Positions 35,589 to 44,665 of a stretch of DNA of 64,000 bases are shown here, in pieces. The notes under the pieces are model-generated. The model saw only the letters and a program-made list of their open reading frames with translations. It was not told the DNA's origin and did no database searches. Position numbers and translations under genes: made by a program. How positions within the stretch are numbered: position 1 is the stretch's first letter; each line of letters begins with the position of its first letter. The stretch is from Echinicola rosea. GTDB taxonomy: Bacteria; Bacteroidota; Bacteroidia; Cytophagales; Cyclobacteriaceae. The stretch is from assembly GCF_005281475.1 (NCBI RefSeq), contig NZ_CP040106.1, positions 625,501 through 689,500 of the forward strand, given 5' to 3'.

Positions 35589-36302
35589 ATGAAAAAAGGA
35601 AAACTCTATCTAATCCCCAATGTTTTGGCAGAGGGCACAGGACAGGAAATCATCAGCCCCCAAGTAAAAGAAGTCATCAAGCATACTTCCCATTATTTGG
35701 CTGAAAACCTCCGAACGGCCAGGCGGTATATCTCCAGCCTGAGACTTGGACTCACGATCGAAGAGCTGCAGTTTGAGGTCTTGGACAAAAAGACCAAGGC
35801 CACCCGTATGCCACAATTGCTCCAGCCAATCTTTGAAGGGCACGACATGGGCATTCTCTCAGAAGCCGGCTGTCCGGGAATCGCAGACCCGGGAGCAGTC
35901 GCCGTGGCTTTTGCCCACCAAAAAAACATCCAAGTGGTGCCGCTTTCGGGACCTTCTTCCATGTTCATGGCACTGATGGGAGCAGGCTTCAATGGACAGT
36001 CGTTTACTTTTCATGGCTATCTTCCCATTGACAAAAAAGCCCGTGTACAGGCCATCAAAAGCCTGGAAAGTGATTCCTCCCAACACCGGCGGACACAGCT
36101 TTTTATGGAAACTCCCTTTCGTAACAACCACCTGCTGGAAGACCTGAAAACCCACCTTCATCCCAATACCAAACTCTGCATCGCCAAAAACCTAACCGCC
36201 AAAGACGAATTTATCCAAACCAAGACCATTGCAGAATGGCGCAAGGTAAAAATCGACCTCCACAAAATCCCAACGGTTTTTGTACTGGACACGAATTATT
36301 GA
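35589..36302 (+). CDS. Tetrapyrrole-methylase-fold SAM methyltransferase (RsmI-like paralogue)
   Basis: 237 aa. The N-terminus KGKLYLIPNVLAEGTGQEI and the motifs GILSEAGCPGIADPGA and VPLSGPSSMFMALMGAGFNG match the RsmI-type methylase fold, but the true RsmI motif (VATPIGNLxD) is altered to LIPNVLAEG. This matches a second RsmI-like protein found in many Bacteroidota. An rRNA 2'-O-methylation role is therefore uncertain. It follows the hydrolase gene by 51 bp and is probably co-transcribed. Confidence 0.88.
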   Translation: MKKGKLYLIPNVLAEGTGQEIISPQVKEVIKHTSHYLAENLRTARRYISSLRLGLTIEELQFEVLDKKTKATRMPQLLQPIFEGHDMGILSEAGCPGIADPGAVAVAFAHQKNIQVVPLSGPSSMFMALMGAGFNGQSFTFHGYLPIDKKARVQAIKSLESDSSQHRRTQLFMETPFRNNHLLEDLKTHLHPNTKLCIAKNLTAKDEFIQTKTIAEWRKVKIDLHKIPTVFVLDTNY

Positions 36303-36453
36303 GGTGGTAAGGTTAACAGGTTTGAAGGTGATGGGTTTTGGTGAGCCAATGCCTCCACACATCTCTTCAACCAACTAGTCAGCCTCAGGAGACGCAGGTT
36401 AAAACACCCAAAAGTCTAATGAATTCTCTTTCAAATCAAAACCAATACCCAAG

Positions 36454-36880
36454 TTCAACCCGCTTTATCAATTTCGTTTAGTTAAAAAGATTTCCCAATA
36501 CGGATCGTTCATTTAGAAAATTATGGCTTTAGTCCATGGTCTTTTTAAACCTGTATAAAATGGATCCGCCTTGCAGGTATTGGACGTTATGAAATTAAAA
36601 AGCGGGTGGGCAAGAAGGCAGGCTTGTTTGACGAAATACTAGCCAAAAAGAATGTTGGAAGCTAGAAAAGGAGGAGTTTGCCTGCATGAGGGAAGGTTTT
36701 AATTTTAGGCCGATAGATGCACACCTGTGCGCCGTGGCGTAGCGGCGGGGTTTTTTGGTTACTTTTTTGACCTGAAGCAAAAAAGTAACAAAGGTAAAGA
36801 GGTGAAAACCATCCTGGAATTTAGCAAGAAAAACAATAGAACCAATATTTCCAGGTACACACTAACTAAACGACATTGAT
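36454..36880 (+). mobile_element. MITE-like element MR1, copy G (intact, empty intron site)
   Basis: 427 bp with ends TTCAACCCGCTTTATCAAT.. and ..AACTAAACGACATTGAT. The core shows a GCAGGC (36618)/GCCTGC (36680) stem enclosing CTAGCCAA...TTGGAAGCTAG (36639-36665), a GCCG/CGGC hairpin followed by T6, and the 12-bp hairpin GTTACTTTTTTG/CAAAAAAGTAAC (36758-36789). The group II intron target is uninterrupted at 36765/36766. It lies directly upstream of a methyltransferase gene and its right end supplies a TTG that extends that ORF spuriously. Confidence 0.85.
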
Positions 36881-36905
36881 AGTCCGGGGTAAAACTATAT
36901 TCACT

Positions 36906-37627
36906 ATGGCAAACAAATCCACCTTATCAGAAATTGAAAAACGATTTGACAACGACGTGGACCGCTTCTCCAATCTCCAAACAGGCCAAGCCTCCACCGT
37001 AGATGCGCTTTTCAACATGGAATTGATCACCGATGGCATCGCCCAGCTGTATCCGGATTTGACCCAATTTCTGGACATTGGGTGCGGAGCGGGAAATTAC
37101 ACGGTAAAGCTCTTATCCAAGCTTAATACTGCACCAAACGTCACCTTGGCAGATCTTAGCCAACCCATGCTGGATCGCGCAAAAGAGCGAAGTGCATCAC
37201 TCACTGATGGCGAAGTAACCACCATCAAAGGCGATTTCAGAAAGCTGCCGCTACAGGAAAACACTTACGATGTCATCATTGCCACGGCGGTACTGCACCA
37301 CCTAAGGGATGATGAAGATTGGGAAATGGCTTTTGCAAAGCTTTATAGATTATTAAAGCCAGGTGGAAGCTTGTGGGTCTTTGATTTGGTCTCCCACGAT
37401 GAGCCAAAAATCCAGTATTTACTGTACCGGCAAAAATACGGACAGTTTCTGGCCAATCTAAAAGATGAAAATTACAGGGACCATGTGTTCGATTATATTA
37501 TATCGAAAGGGAAGACAGTCCACGCAGCACACAATACCAAATAGATGTGGCCCGAAAAGCAGGCTTTCGTTCAACAGAGGTGTTGCACAAGCACCTTTGC
37601 TTTACCTCATACGTAGCCTTCAAATAA
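36906..37627 (+). pseudogene. Class I SAM-dependent methyltransferase with a C-terminal frameshift
   Basis: From ATG 36906 (MANKSTLSEIEKRFDNDVDR) the frame has motif I FLDIGCGAGNYTVKLL, then VTLADLSQPMLDRAK and VIIATAVLHHLRDD, and stops at 37544 after an unlikely tail (SKGKTVHAAHNTK). Switching to the -1 frame at about 37498 continues smoothly with YIEREDSPRSTQYQIDVARK, then AGFRSTEVLHKHLCFTSYVA and a stop at 37625. This tail is what the family normally has. One missing base near GATTATATTATATCG would explain it, so the gene is mutated, a sequencing error, or uses a frameshift. Substrate unknown. The repeat-derived TTG at 36876 is not the start. Confidence 0.75.
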
Positions 37628-37712
37628 GCCCACCGATATAGGGTCATTTGGTAAGCCCCCCTTTTGGCCTGCGTCTCCGTTCTTTTTTTGGTCTGAGCCT
37701 CCGTTCCTTTTT

Positions 37713-37778
37713 TTTGGTCTGAGTCTCCAGACTCAGACCAAAACTCAAAAAAGTCTCCAGACTTTCACATTTACATCT
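37713..37778. repeat. AGTCTCCAGACT palindromic repeat, copy 2
   Basis: GGTCTGAGTCTCCAGACTC is an 11-bp-arm palindrome (completed by AGACC), followed by AAGTCTCCAGACTTTCAC. It matches 32125-32189 over about 60 bp. It ends just before the rhomboid gene stop. Confidence 0.7.
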
Positions 37779-37790
37779 CCCTAAACCGGG

Positions 37791-38420
37791 TTAAAAAAGG
37801 CTGAAATTCTTCACTTGATCGATAAAGTGCACGGCACTCTCGGGAGACAATACCAAAATAAAACCAATACCAAATAAGGCTCCGTACAAATGGGCATCAT
37901 GGTTTATGCTGTCATTTCCCTGCTTGCTCTTGATGGCCGAATAACCCAAGAACAATATCCCCAAAATAAATCCGGGAAGGCACAGCAATCCGAAAAGGCA
38001 AATATCCGCCATTGGCATAAGGATGATGCTGGCAAAAACAGCCGCCGCAGTACCACCTGAAGCCCCTAAGGCTTGGTAATGCGGGTTATTTTTATGTTTA
38101 AGGAAAGTCGGGATATCCGCAATCACTATGGCCGCCAAGTAAAACGCTACAAAAACGACAATCCCCACCATTGCTCCAAAACGGTAGGTTAAGAATTGCT
38201 CTACCAACCTCCCAAAAAAATAAAAGGTAATCATATTGAACAATAAGTGCATGCCATCTTTATGGATAAAGCCTGAAAGCACAAATCGGTCATATTGGCC
38301 TCGCTCATTGATCAAGTAGGGATTAAACATGCTCCTAGATAAGAAGGAATAATTCTTCCAGGCATAAAATGAGCTAAGTGCCGTAATAATGATGATCAGT
38401 ACCGTTGCGGATAATTGCAT
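37791..38420 (-). CDS. Rhomboid family intramembrane serine protease
   Basis: 209 aa, six hydrophobic helices. DGMHLLFNMITFYFFGRLVE has the HxxxN pattern of helix 2, the nucleophile Ser is in ALGASGGTAAAVFA (helix 4), and the catalytic His is in NHDAHLYGALFGIGF (helix 6). It cleaves transmembrane substrates in the inner membrane; substrates are unknown. Monocistronic, just upstream on the minus strand of nothing but repeats. Confidence 0.92.
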   Translation of the reverse strand: MQLSATVLIIIITALSSFYAWKNYSFLSRSMFNPYLINERGQYDRFVLSGFIHKDGMHLLFNMITFYFFGRLVEQFLTYRFGAMVGIVVFVAFYLAAIVIADIPTFLKHKNNPHYQALGASGGTAAAVFASIILMPMADICLFGLLCLPGFILGILFLGYSAIKSKQGNDSINHDAHLYGALFGIGFILVLSPESAVHFIDQVKNFSLF

Positions 38421-38456
38421 TCTAAAAACAATGGGAAGGTGAACAATACCGGAAAA

Positions 38457-39443
38457 TTACTTCTCCCGGTCTATTAGATTTTGGGTAAGCCCTTTGAGTG
38501 CGGCGAGCACCGCTGGCTTTTTGACTTTGAGGGCACTAAGTTGGGCAAAACCCTGTTGGAAATAACCTTCCATCTTGGCTTCTGTCACCTCCTTGATCCC
38601 TAAGCTGTCGTAGATTTCGGTGACGCTTTTCACCTTATCTTCTTTATCAAACTCAACTTTACCGAGCCAATCTTCCAACTGCCGCTTTACTTCTCCTGTA
38701 GCCAATTCCCTCGCTTTGATCAGTAAAAACGTCTTTTTATTGGCCAAGATATCCCCTCCCACTTGCTTGCCAAATTTGGCCTTGTCCGCATACACATCCA
38801 GCAGGTCGTCTTTCAACTGAAAACCTATCCCCACATTAACACCAAATTCGTACAGGTGCTGGGAATCCTCCAGTGAAGCACCGCCCAGGATCGCCCCATA
38901 CTGTAATGCAAAGCCCAACAACACCGCGGTCTTTTGCCGGATCATCTCCAAGTATTCCGCTTCGGAGACATGTTCCAGCGTTTCAAAATTCATGTCATGC
39001 TGTTGCCCTTCGCACACTTCTGTGGCCGTTTGGTTAAATAGCCGGAGGCACACTGCCAACTTGTCCTCCTGAATATGCAGCAACATATCATATACTTTCA
39101 CCAACATCACATCACCAGAGAGGATTGCCGTATTGGTATCCCATTTTTTATGGACCGTAGCCTTCCCCCTTCTCAGTGGAGCCTCGTCCATGATATCATC
39201 GTGTACCAAGGTGAAATTATGGAAAACCTCCACAGCAGCCGCTGGAGTAAGGATCTTCTCATAGTCGTCCCGATAGAGGGAATATGCCAGCAAGGTTAGC
39301 AGCGGCCTGATGCGCTTACCTCCAAGGCTCATGATATAGGCAATAGGATCATATAGCTCATGTGGATCGCCCCCAAAAGAATACGCTCCTATGTGCTTTT
39401 CCAGCTGTTCCACCAGCTCTTGGCTGAGGTTGGTTTTAGTCAT
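38457..39443 (-). CDS. Trans-polyprenyl diphosphate synthase
   Basis: 328 aa from ATG 39443 (MTKTNLSQELVEQLEKH). First Asp-rich motif LVHDDIMDEAPLRRG, second motif FQLKDDLLDVYADKAKFGK, with GGKRIRPLLTLLA near the start. It makes a trans polyisoprenoid diphosphate (geranylgeranyl to octaprenyl size) for menaquinone or related lipids; the chain length cannot be fixed by eye. The start overlaps the end of rnr by 8 bp, so translation is coupled. Confidence 0.92.
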   Translation of the reverse strand: MTKTNLSQELVEQLEKHIGAYSFGGDPHELYDPIAYIMSLGGKRIRPLLTLLAYSLYRDDYEKILTPAAAVEVFHNFTLVHDDIMDEAPLRRGKATVHKKWDTNTAILSGDVMLVKVYDMLLHIQEDKLAVCLRLFNQTATEVCEGQQHDMNFETLEHVSEAEYLEMIRQKTAVLLGFALQYGAILGGASLEDSQHLYEFGVNVGIGFQLKDDLLDVYADKAKFGKQVGGDILANKKTFLLIKARELATGEVKRQLEDWLGKVEFDKEDKVKSVTEIYDSLGIKEVTEAKMEGYFQQGFAQLSALKVKKPAVLAALKGLTQNLIDREK

Positions 39444-41610
39444 TGTCATCTGCAAATTCCAAGTCTATGGTTCTTCTGTCAATATCCGTGTTCGTTACAC
39501 GGACCCTCACCTGGTCTCCCAGCGTGATCATTTTTTTATTTTTGGCACCTATCAGGCGCATGTTTTTCTCATCAAATTCGTAGTAGTCATCCTCCAAATC
39601 CTGTAACCTTATCATGCCCTCACATTTGGTTTCGGTGATTTCTACGAAAATCCCCCATTCCGTGACTCCTGAAATAATACCATCATAGGCTTTGTCTTCA
39701 GCAAGTGACATATATTCTACCTGCTTGTATTTAATAGAGGCCCTTTCGGCATCTGCAGCCCGCTTTTCGCGTTCACTGGAATGAATACATTTATCCTCCC
39801 AAGCTTCCTTATCGGCAGACTTGCCACCATCCAGGTAATGCTGCAACAGGCGATGCACCATCATATCTGGATACCTTCGGATCGGTGAGGTAAAATGGGT
39901 ATAGTGCTTAAAGGCCAATCCAAAGTGCCCTTTTGGCTCTGTGGTATAGCGGGCTTTGGCCATACTCCTGATCGCGAGTTGCTCCAGTAGGTTCTGCTCT
40001 GGTTTGCCTTCTATCTCTCCCATGAGCTTGTTCAAGGTAGATGCGACTTGTGTCTGTTCCGTCATGGAAACCTCATGGCCAAATTTTTTCGCGAAGTTCG
40101 CAAAAGTCTCCAAGCGTTCCAAGTCCGGGTGGTCATGTATTCTGTAAACAAAGGTATCCTCGCCTTTGTTTTTGTTAAACACAAATTCCGCCACTGCCTT
40201 ATTGGCCATAAGCATGTATTCCTCGATCATTTTATGGATATCCTTTCGCTCTTTTACCATTAGGCCCAAAGGAGTTCCCTTTTCATCCAGCTTAAACTTC
40301 ACCTCCACGGTCTCGAAGTTAATCGCACCATGTTGAAAACGACGTTTCCTTACCTTTTTGGCCAAATTATTCAGCAGGGTAAGCTCAGAATAGAAATCCC
40401 CCTCCTGCTGGTCAATATTTGCCTGGGCTTCTTCATAGGCAAACCTTCTGTCAGAATGGATGATCGTTCTGCCGATCCAATGGTTCAGTACCTGTCCCTC
40501 CTCATCCATCTCAAATACACAGGAAAAGGTAAGCTTATCCTCATTGGGCCGAAGTGAACAAAGCCCATTGCTAAGCCGCTCCGGTAACATGGGAATGGTA
40601 CGATCTACCAAATATACGGACGTGGCTCTGTCATACGCCTCCTCCTCCAAGGAGGTATTGGGCTTCACATAATGGGTCACGTCAGCAATGTGCACACCCA
40701 GCTCGATGTTTCCATTGGGCAAACGCTGGTAAGATATTGCATCGTCAAAGTCCTTAGCATCTGCCGGGTCAATGGTAAAGGTGGTCACCCCCCTAAAGTC
40801 CTTTCTGGATTTGATTTCCGTTTTGGAGATTTTGTCCGAAATGGCCTCTGCCTCTTCTATGAGCTCTTCGGGGTATTCGAATGGCAAACCAAATTCCGCC
40901 ATAATCGAATGAATTTCCACTTCATGTTCTCCGGCCTCTCCAAGCACCTGCAGTACTTTGCCGGTGGGGTTTTTGTCCTCGTCTCGCCACTCGGTGATTC
41001 TCACCACCACCTTTTGGTTATGCTCGGCGCCGTTCAGGTCAGACTTACGGATAAATATGTCATGGTGCATTTTCTTGAAATCGGAAACCACAAAGGCAAA
41101 GCGTGGCGAAATCTCCACCCTACCGACAAACTCCTCGCGCGCCCGCTTGACGACCTCCAGCACCCTGCCTTCTCTCTTTTGGCCAGGGTGCTTTTGGGGA
41201 TTGACCATTATGCGTACTTTGTCGTCGTCCAAGGCATTTTTCAAGTCACGTGCCTTGACCAAAATATCCTCTTCATCTTCCCCCTTATTGTCGGGCACAA
41301 TGAAGGCAAACCGCGGGTTGACGTAATCCACTGTTCCTTCGATAAAATCTGGTGACTTGGTAGAGGCGTAGTGATTTCTGGGATTTTTCGAAACACTGCC
41401 GGCAGCCACCAGTTTTTGCAATACCGGCTCCACACCACCTTTGGTGATCTTATCCCTGATGTTCATTTTCCTGATAATCTGCTTAAGCGAATATTCCTCG
41501 CCATAGTGGCTATCCAAAAAATGGAGTATCCGTTCGGCAAGTTGGGCGGCATTGTTGATTTTACCTGGTTTCCCTTTGCCTTTTCGTTGTTTTCTTGGTC
41601 TTTTGCTCAT
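39436..41610 (-). CDS. rnr: Ribonuclease R
   Basis: 724 aa. N-terminal basic/winged-helix segment (KRPRKQRKGKGKPGK...LKQIIRKMNIRDK), cold-shock domains, then the RNB catalytic domain with FTIDPADAKDFDDAISY (catalytic Asp cluster), GVHIADVTHYV and HFTSPIRRYPDMMVHRLLQH, and a C-terminal S1 domain (YDGIISGVTEWGIFVEITE). It is a processive 3'-5' exoribonuclease for structured RNA, rRNA turnover and trans-translation substrates. It is followed by the polyprenyl synthase gene in the same operon. Confidence 0.95.
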   Translation of the reverse strand: MSKRPRKQRKGKGKPGKINNAAQLAERILHFLDSHYGEEYSLKQIIRKMNIRDKITKGGVEPVLQKLVAAGSVSKNPRNHYASTKSPDFIEGTVDYVNPRFAFIVPDNKGEDEEDILVKARDLKNALDDDKVRIMVNPQKHPGQKREGRVLEVVKRAREEFVGRVEISPRFAFVVSDFKKMHHDIFIRKSDLNGAEHNQKVVVRITEWRDEDKNPTGKVLQVLGEAGEHEVEIHSIMAEFGLPFEYPEELIEEAEAISDKISKTEIKSRKDFRGVTTFTIDPADAKDFDDAISYQRLPNGNIELGVHIADVTHYVKPNTSLEEEAYDRATSVYLVDRTIPMLPERLSNGLCSLRPNEDKLTFSCVFEMDEEGQVLNHWIGRTIIHSDRRFAYEEAQANIDQQEGDFYSELTLLNNLAKKVRKRRFQHGAINFETVEVKFKLDEKGTPLGLMVKERKDIHKMIEEYMLMANKAVAEFVFNKNKGEDTFVYRIHDHPDLERLETFANFAKKFGHEVSMTEQTQVASTLNKLMGEIEGKPEQNLLEQLAIRSMAKARYTTEPKGHFGLAFKHYTHFTSPIRRYPDMMVHRLLQHYLDGGKSADKEAWEDKCIHSSEREKRAADAERASIKYKQVEYMSLAEDKAYDGIISGVTEWGIFVEITETKCEGMIRLQDLEDDYYEFDEKNMRLIGAKNKKMITLGDQVRVRVTNTDIDRRTIDLEFADDND

Positions 41611-41883
41611 AAAAATTCTCTGTTTTCTTCGGCTGGATTTACCTTCCTAATAATTTCTTTAATTTTCCAAAATCCATTCCTCCTTTGCGGACTTTGGGTG
41701 GGGCACTTTCCCCTCAGCTTTCTTTCTTCACTAAATGATCACATGCTATTGGGTGATTTGAAGAATATGATCACGTAGTTTTATTACAAATAACGCATCA
41801 CGAAAGTTTAGAAACACGCTGGCTTTTGTACCGGCATCTTATCGATTGATGTTAATTCAATAAGGCCATCCACCATTCAGCTG

Positions 41884-42621
41884 TCAATTAACGTGTTGTT
41901 CATCTTGCTGGACTATGTCAACCTTCAGGTCACCGGGCAGCCCCTGATAGGCCAAATAAATCCTCGCGGTCACTTCTACGTCCTTTAAGCAATACGTAGA
42001 AATGGATTTCAGATCTTTTTGTTTATAAAATACTTCATTGACCTCGCTTCCATCGATGCTGTCTTTGGAGCTGGGAATATCAAATATTGCGGCCAAAAGC
42101 TCCAACCGGGTGTAATGTTTATAATCCCCAAATTTCCATAACTCCAACGTGTCAATGTGCCTGATTTCCCAAGGTTTTCTCCCAGCCATTTGCAAAACCT
42201 CCGGCAAAGGCACACGATTGGTCAGCATTCTCCGACAAAGATAGGGAAAGTCAAACTCTTTGCCGTTGTGGGCACAGAGTGTCCAGTGCTTTTTTTCTAA
42301 GATTGCCCTCAGCTCCAATAGGGTGTCATGTTCTTCTTCATGAGCTATGGCTTTGGTACGAAACTGTAACTGATCTCGCCCGGGATCATAGAGAAAATAA
42401 CCAAGCCCCACGCAGACCACTCTTCCAAATTCAGCATAAATACCGGCTTTTTCGAAATAAAGTTCCTCCACTGCCAATTCTTCTTCATTGGGCAAATGGT
42501 TGGCTTTGTTTATCCACTCTTTTTGCAGCCTTGGGGACAGCTCATCAAAACGCTCCGTGGAAGAAGCGGTCTCGATGTCCAAAAATAAAATATGCTTAAG
42601 GTCACTCAAAAAATCTGCCAT
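41884..42621 (-). CDS. DEDDy-type 3'-5' exonuclease (PolB exonuclease-like)
   Basis: 245 aa. FLDIETASS carries the first Asp/Glu pair, CAHNGKEFDFPYLCRRM the second block, and YCLKDVEVTARIYLAY the Tyr-x3-Asp third block. The RNase H-fold domain resembles the stand-alone DNA polymerase B exonuclease-like proteins common in Bacteroidota. DNA or RNA substrate unknown. It follows the small hypothetical gene at 42630 by 8 bp and is likely co-transcribed with it and lipB. The 41611-41883 gap shows nothing recognisable. Confidence 0.85.
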   Translation of the reverse strand: MADFLSDLKHILFLDIETASSTERFDELSPRLQKEWINKANHLPNEEELAVEELYFEKAGIYAEFGRVVCVGLGYFLYDPGRDQLQFRTKAIAHEEEHDTLLELRAILEKKHWTLCAHNGKEFDFPYLCRRMLTNRVPLPEVLQMAGRKPWEIRHIDTLELWKFGDYKHYTRLELLAAIFDIPSSKDSIDGSEVNEVFYKQKDLKSISTYCLKDVEVTARIYLAYQGLPGDLKVDIVQQDEQHVN

Positions 42622-42629
42622 AGTCCAAT

Positions 42630-43031
42630 TCAGGGATGTAAAACGCCTTCTAGATCAAGCGCCGGAATATACTGGATGTTTTTCTCGTCCATGCTGCCCT
42701 CTACGAAGACAAATTTCTTATCAAATATCTGATCCAATATATAATAACTTACCCAGAATTCATTGTTCAGCACAAACAATTTAGGATCAATGGGTTCGAT
42801 TTTGGCAATGCTCTCCGAGCCTAATTCTTCAATCATATGCCGTAGTGTGGAGGTCTTTATATCTTCGCCATTGAGTATTCCATACCCTTTGGATGTCACC
42901 ATTAGGTTTGTTAGCTCAATCATGTTATGGTTGATAATATATACGCCCCACTCCGAATTGCCATTTACTTCTTCTTTGGCAATGGCCAGTTTCACACCGG
43001 TCACTGGGTGAAAATCGATATCTTTTTTCAT
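42630..43031 (-). CDS. Conserved hypothetical protein
   Basis: 133 aa, soluble, no signal peptide. It begins MKKDIDFHPVTGVKLAIAKE, with a beta-rich core (WGVYIINHNMIELTNLMVTS, KLFVLNNEFWVSYYILDQIF) and ends DEKNIQYIPALDLEGVLHP. I do not recognise a characterised family; similar short proteins occur in Bacteroidota next to lipB or exonuclease genes. Function unknown. It lies between lipB (45 bp) and the exonuclease gene (8 bp). Confidence 0.75.
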   Translation of the reverse strand: MKKDIDFHPVTGVKLAIAKEEVNGNSEWGVYIINHNMIELTNLMVTSKGYGILNGEDIKTSTLRHMIEELGSESIAKIEPIDPKLFVLNNEFWVSYYILDQIFDKKFVFVEGSMDEKNIQYIPALDLEGVLHP

Positions 43032-43075
43032 ATAAACTCTTAATCTTTAAACTTTACCTTCGTGCTTACCGGCCT

Positions 43076-43798
43076 TCATCTGTCCTCCCACTCCATTTCG
43101 AACAAATCGGCCAAGTGCTGCTTCACCTTTTCCTTTACTTCCAATTCATCCACCGGTCGCCCAAGTTCGAGGTGCAAAGACGTCACGGCCTTGTCCGCGA
43201 TGCCACAAGGAACGATATTGGCAAAATAGGAAAGATCAGCATTCACATTAAACGCAAAGCCGTGCATGGTCACCCACCTGCTGGATTTTACGCCCAAAGC
43301 ACATATTTTCCGAGGATTGATGCGCTTCTCATGATCTAGCCAGACACCCGTAAGCCCTTCGATCCGGCCTGCTTCTATGCCATATTCTGCCAAGGTTAGG
43401 ATGATCGCTTCCTCCAAAAAGCGAAGGTATTTATGGATATCCGTAAAGAAATTATCCAAATCCAACAGCGGATAACCTACCAGCTGCCCCGGGCCATGGT
43501 AGGTGATATCACCTCCTCTGTTGATCTTATAAAACGTAGCGTCCTTCTCCGCCAGCTGGACCTCGTCCAAAAGCAGATGGGTGAGTTCCCCGCTTTTTCC
43601 TAATGTATAAACATGCGGATGCTCCACGAAGAGTAGGTAATTGGTGGTGATCAGCTGATCTTCAGGACCCTTTTTCCGGTTTTCGATCTTGGTGGCTACG
43701 ATCTCAGCAAAAAGCGACTCCTGATAATCCCAGGTCTCCTTATAGTCCTTCTTGCCTAAATCGATAAATTTTACTTTTTTATTGATTAAATGATTCAC
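43076..43798 (-). CDS. lipB: Octanoyltransferase (lipoyl(octanoyl) transferase)
   Basis: About 240 aa. RGGDITYHGPGQLVGYPLLDL and KICALGVKSSRWVTMHGFA with ANIVPCGI (catalytic Cys) are LipB hallmarks; the Lys of the Lys/Cys pair lies in CALGVKSS. It moves octanoate from acyl-carrier protein to lipoyl domains, including GcvH of the glycine cleavage system, whose P protein gene lies at 46519. Start: GTG 43798 (MNHLINKKVKFIDLG) fits family length; ATG 43837 and 43894 give longer N-termini of no known use. Confidence 0.9.
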   Translation of the reverse strand: MNHLINKKVKFIDLGKKDYKETWDYQESLFAEIVATKIENRKKGPEDQLITTNYLLFVEHPHVYTLGKSGELTHLLLDEVQLAEKDATFYKINRGGDITYHGPGQLVGYPLLDLDNFFTDIHKYLRFLEEAIILTLAEYGIEAGRIEGLTGVWLDHEKRINPRKICALGVKSSRWVTMHGFAFNVNADLSYFANIVPCGIADKAVTSLHLELGRPVDELEVKEKVKQHLADLFEMEWEDR

Positions 43799-43928
43799 AA
43801 CGGGTTCCTTCCAATGATTTATGGTGATCAACACCATTTTATGACGATAGGTTCTATTTTTTGGCAATCCATACCTGACTGATACCAGTGCCAAATCTTA
43901 ACGTTTCACAAAATTAATAAAAAATACC

Positions 43929-44285
43929 ATGGCACTGCACAATTCGATGGGAAGCGATGCCGAAGGATTCGCGGCTGACTTTTTGATATCCAAACACTAC
44001 ACACTCTTAGAGAAAAATTACAGGCATAAACACGCCGAAATCGATCTGATCATGGAGCATCGAGGGCTACTGATATTTGTGGAAGTAAAATTTCGCAGCG
44101 GCACAGGATTTGGCTATGCAGAAGAATTTGTCGATTACAAAAAGCGCCAACTGATTATCAGGGCTGCCGATCATTATATCCACGAAAAAGACTGGCATAA
44201 AGACATCCGCTTCGATATTGTCGGGGTCTATAAGGATAAGGAAGGTACCATCCGGTTTAAGCACTTTGAGGATGCTTTTTACTAA
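43929..44285 (+). CDS. YraN/UPF0102 family endonuclease-like protein
   Basis: 118 aa. GSDAEGFAADFLISKHYTLLEKNYRHKHAEIDLIM shows the family pattern (cited in parts: GSDAEGFAADFL and HAEIDLIM), followed by LIFVEVKFRSGTGFG with the Asp...Glu-x-Lys nuclease-like core. The fold is restriction-endonuclease-like; the cellular role is unclear. Divergent from lipB. Confidence 0.9.
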   Translation: MALHNSMGSDAEGFAADFLISKHYTLLEKNYRHKHAEIDLIMEHRGLLIFVEVKFRSGTGFGYAEEFVDYKKRQLIIRAADHYIHEKDWHKDIRFDIVGVYKDKEGTIRFKHFEDAFY

Positions 44286-44289
44286 GCCT

Positions 44290-44614
44290 GTCACATTTGC
44301 AGCGCACAAGCCCTAAGCATCGCTGTTCGGGATTTTTAATCCCTACCCCAAATGGTGAGGATTTATAATCCTCTACAGCTATTACCCTGAATCATTTACG
44401 GATCAGAAGATATATGCAATACGTTACCGGCATTGCGCACTGAGTTGTGCTGGGTCTTTGCCCCAGCACAGAGGAGTTTTTGAGTCTCTGACTCAGTAGG
44501 GTAGGATCCGTTAATGTGCACATTACAAGTGGGGAAGTTAATTATGGTGATGAGTCTGGAGACTTAGCTTTTGCAGTTCCGTGTCAGAGAGGTCGGGACA
44601 ACAGCCAACTCATC
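44290..44614. repeat. Gap with REP-like hairpins
   Basis: No gene. GGGATTTTTAATCCC at about 44331 and GAGGATTTATAATCCTC at about 44357 form paired hairpins like REP units. The rest (GAGTCTCTGACTCAG near 44480, GAGTCTGGAGAC near 44553) echoes the AGTCTCCAGACT repeat. Confidence 0.5.
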
Positions 44615-44651
44615 AAAAAAAGCCGCAGCACGTTAATTGCTGCGGCTTTTT
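44615..44651. terminator. Bidirectional intrinsic terminator
   Basis: Arms AGCCGCAGCA/TGCTGCGGCT with a 7-nt loop, flanked by A7 on the left and T5 on the right. It lies 15 bp beyond the M28 peptidase stop. Confidence 0.88.
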
Positions 44652-44665
44652 GACTTTTGGGTACT

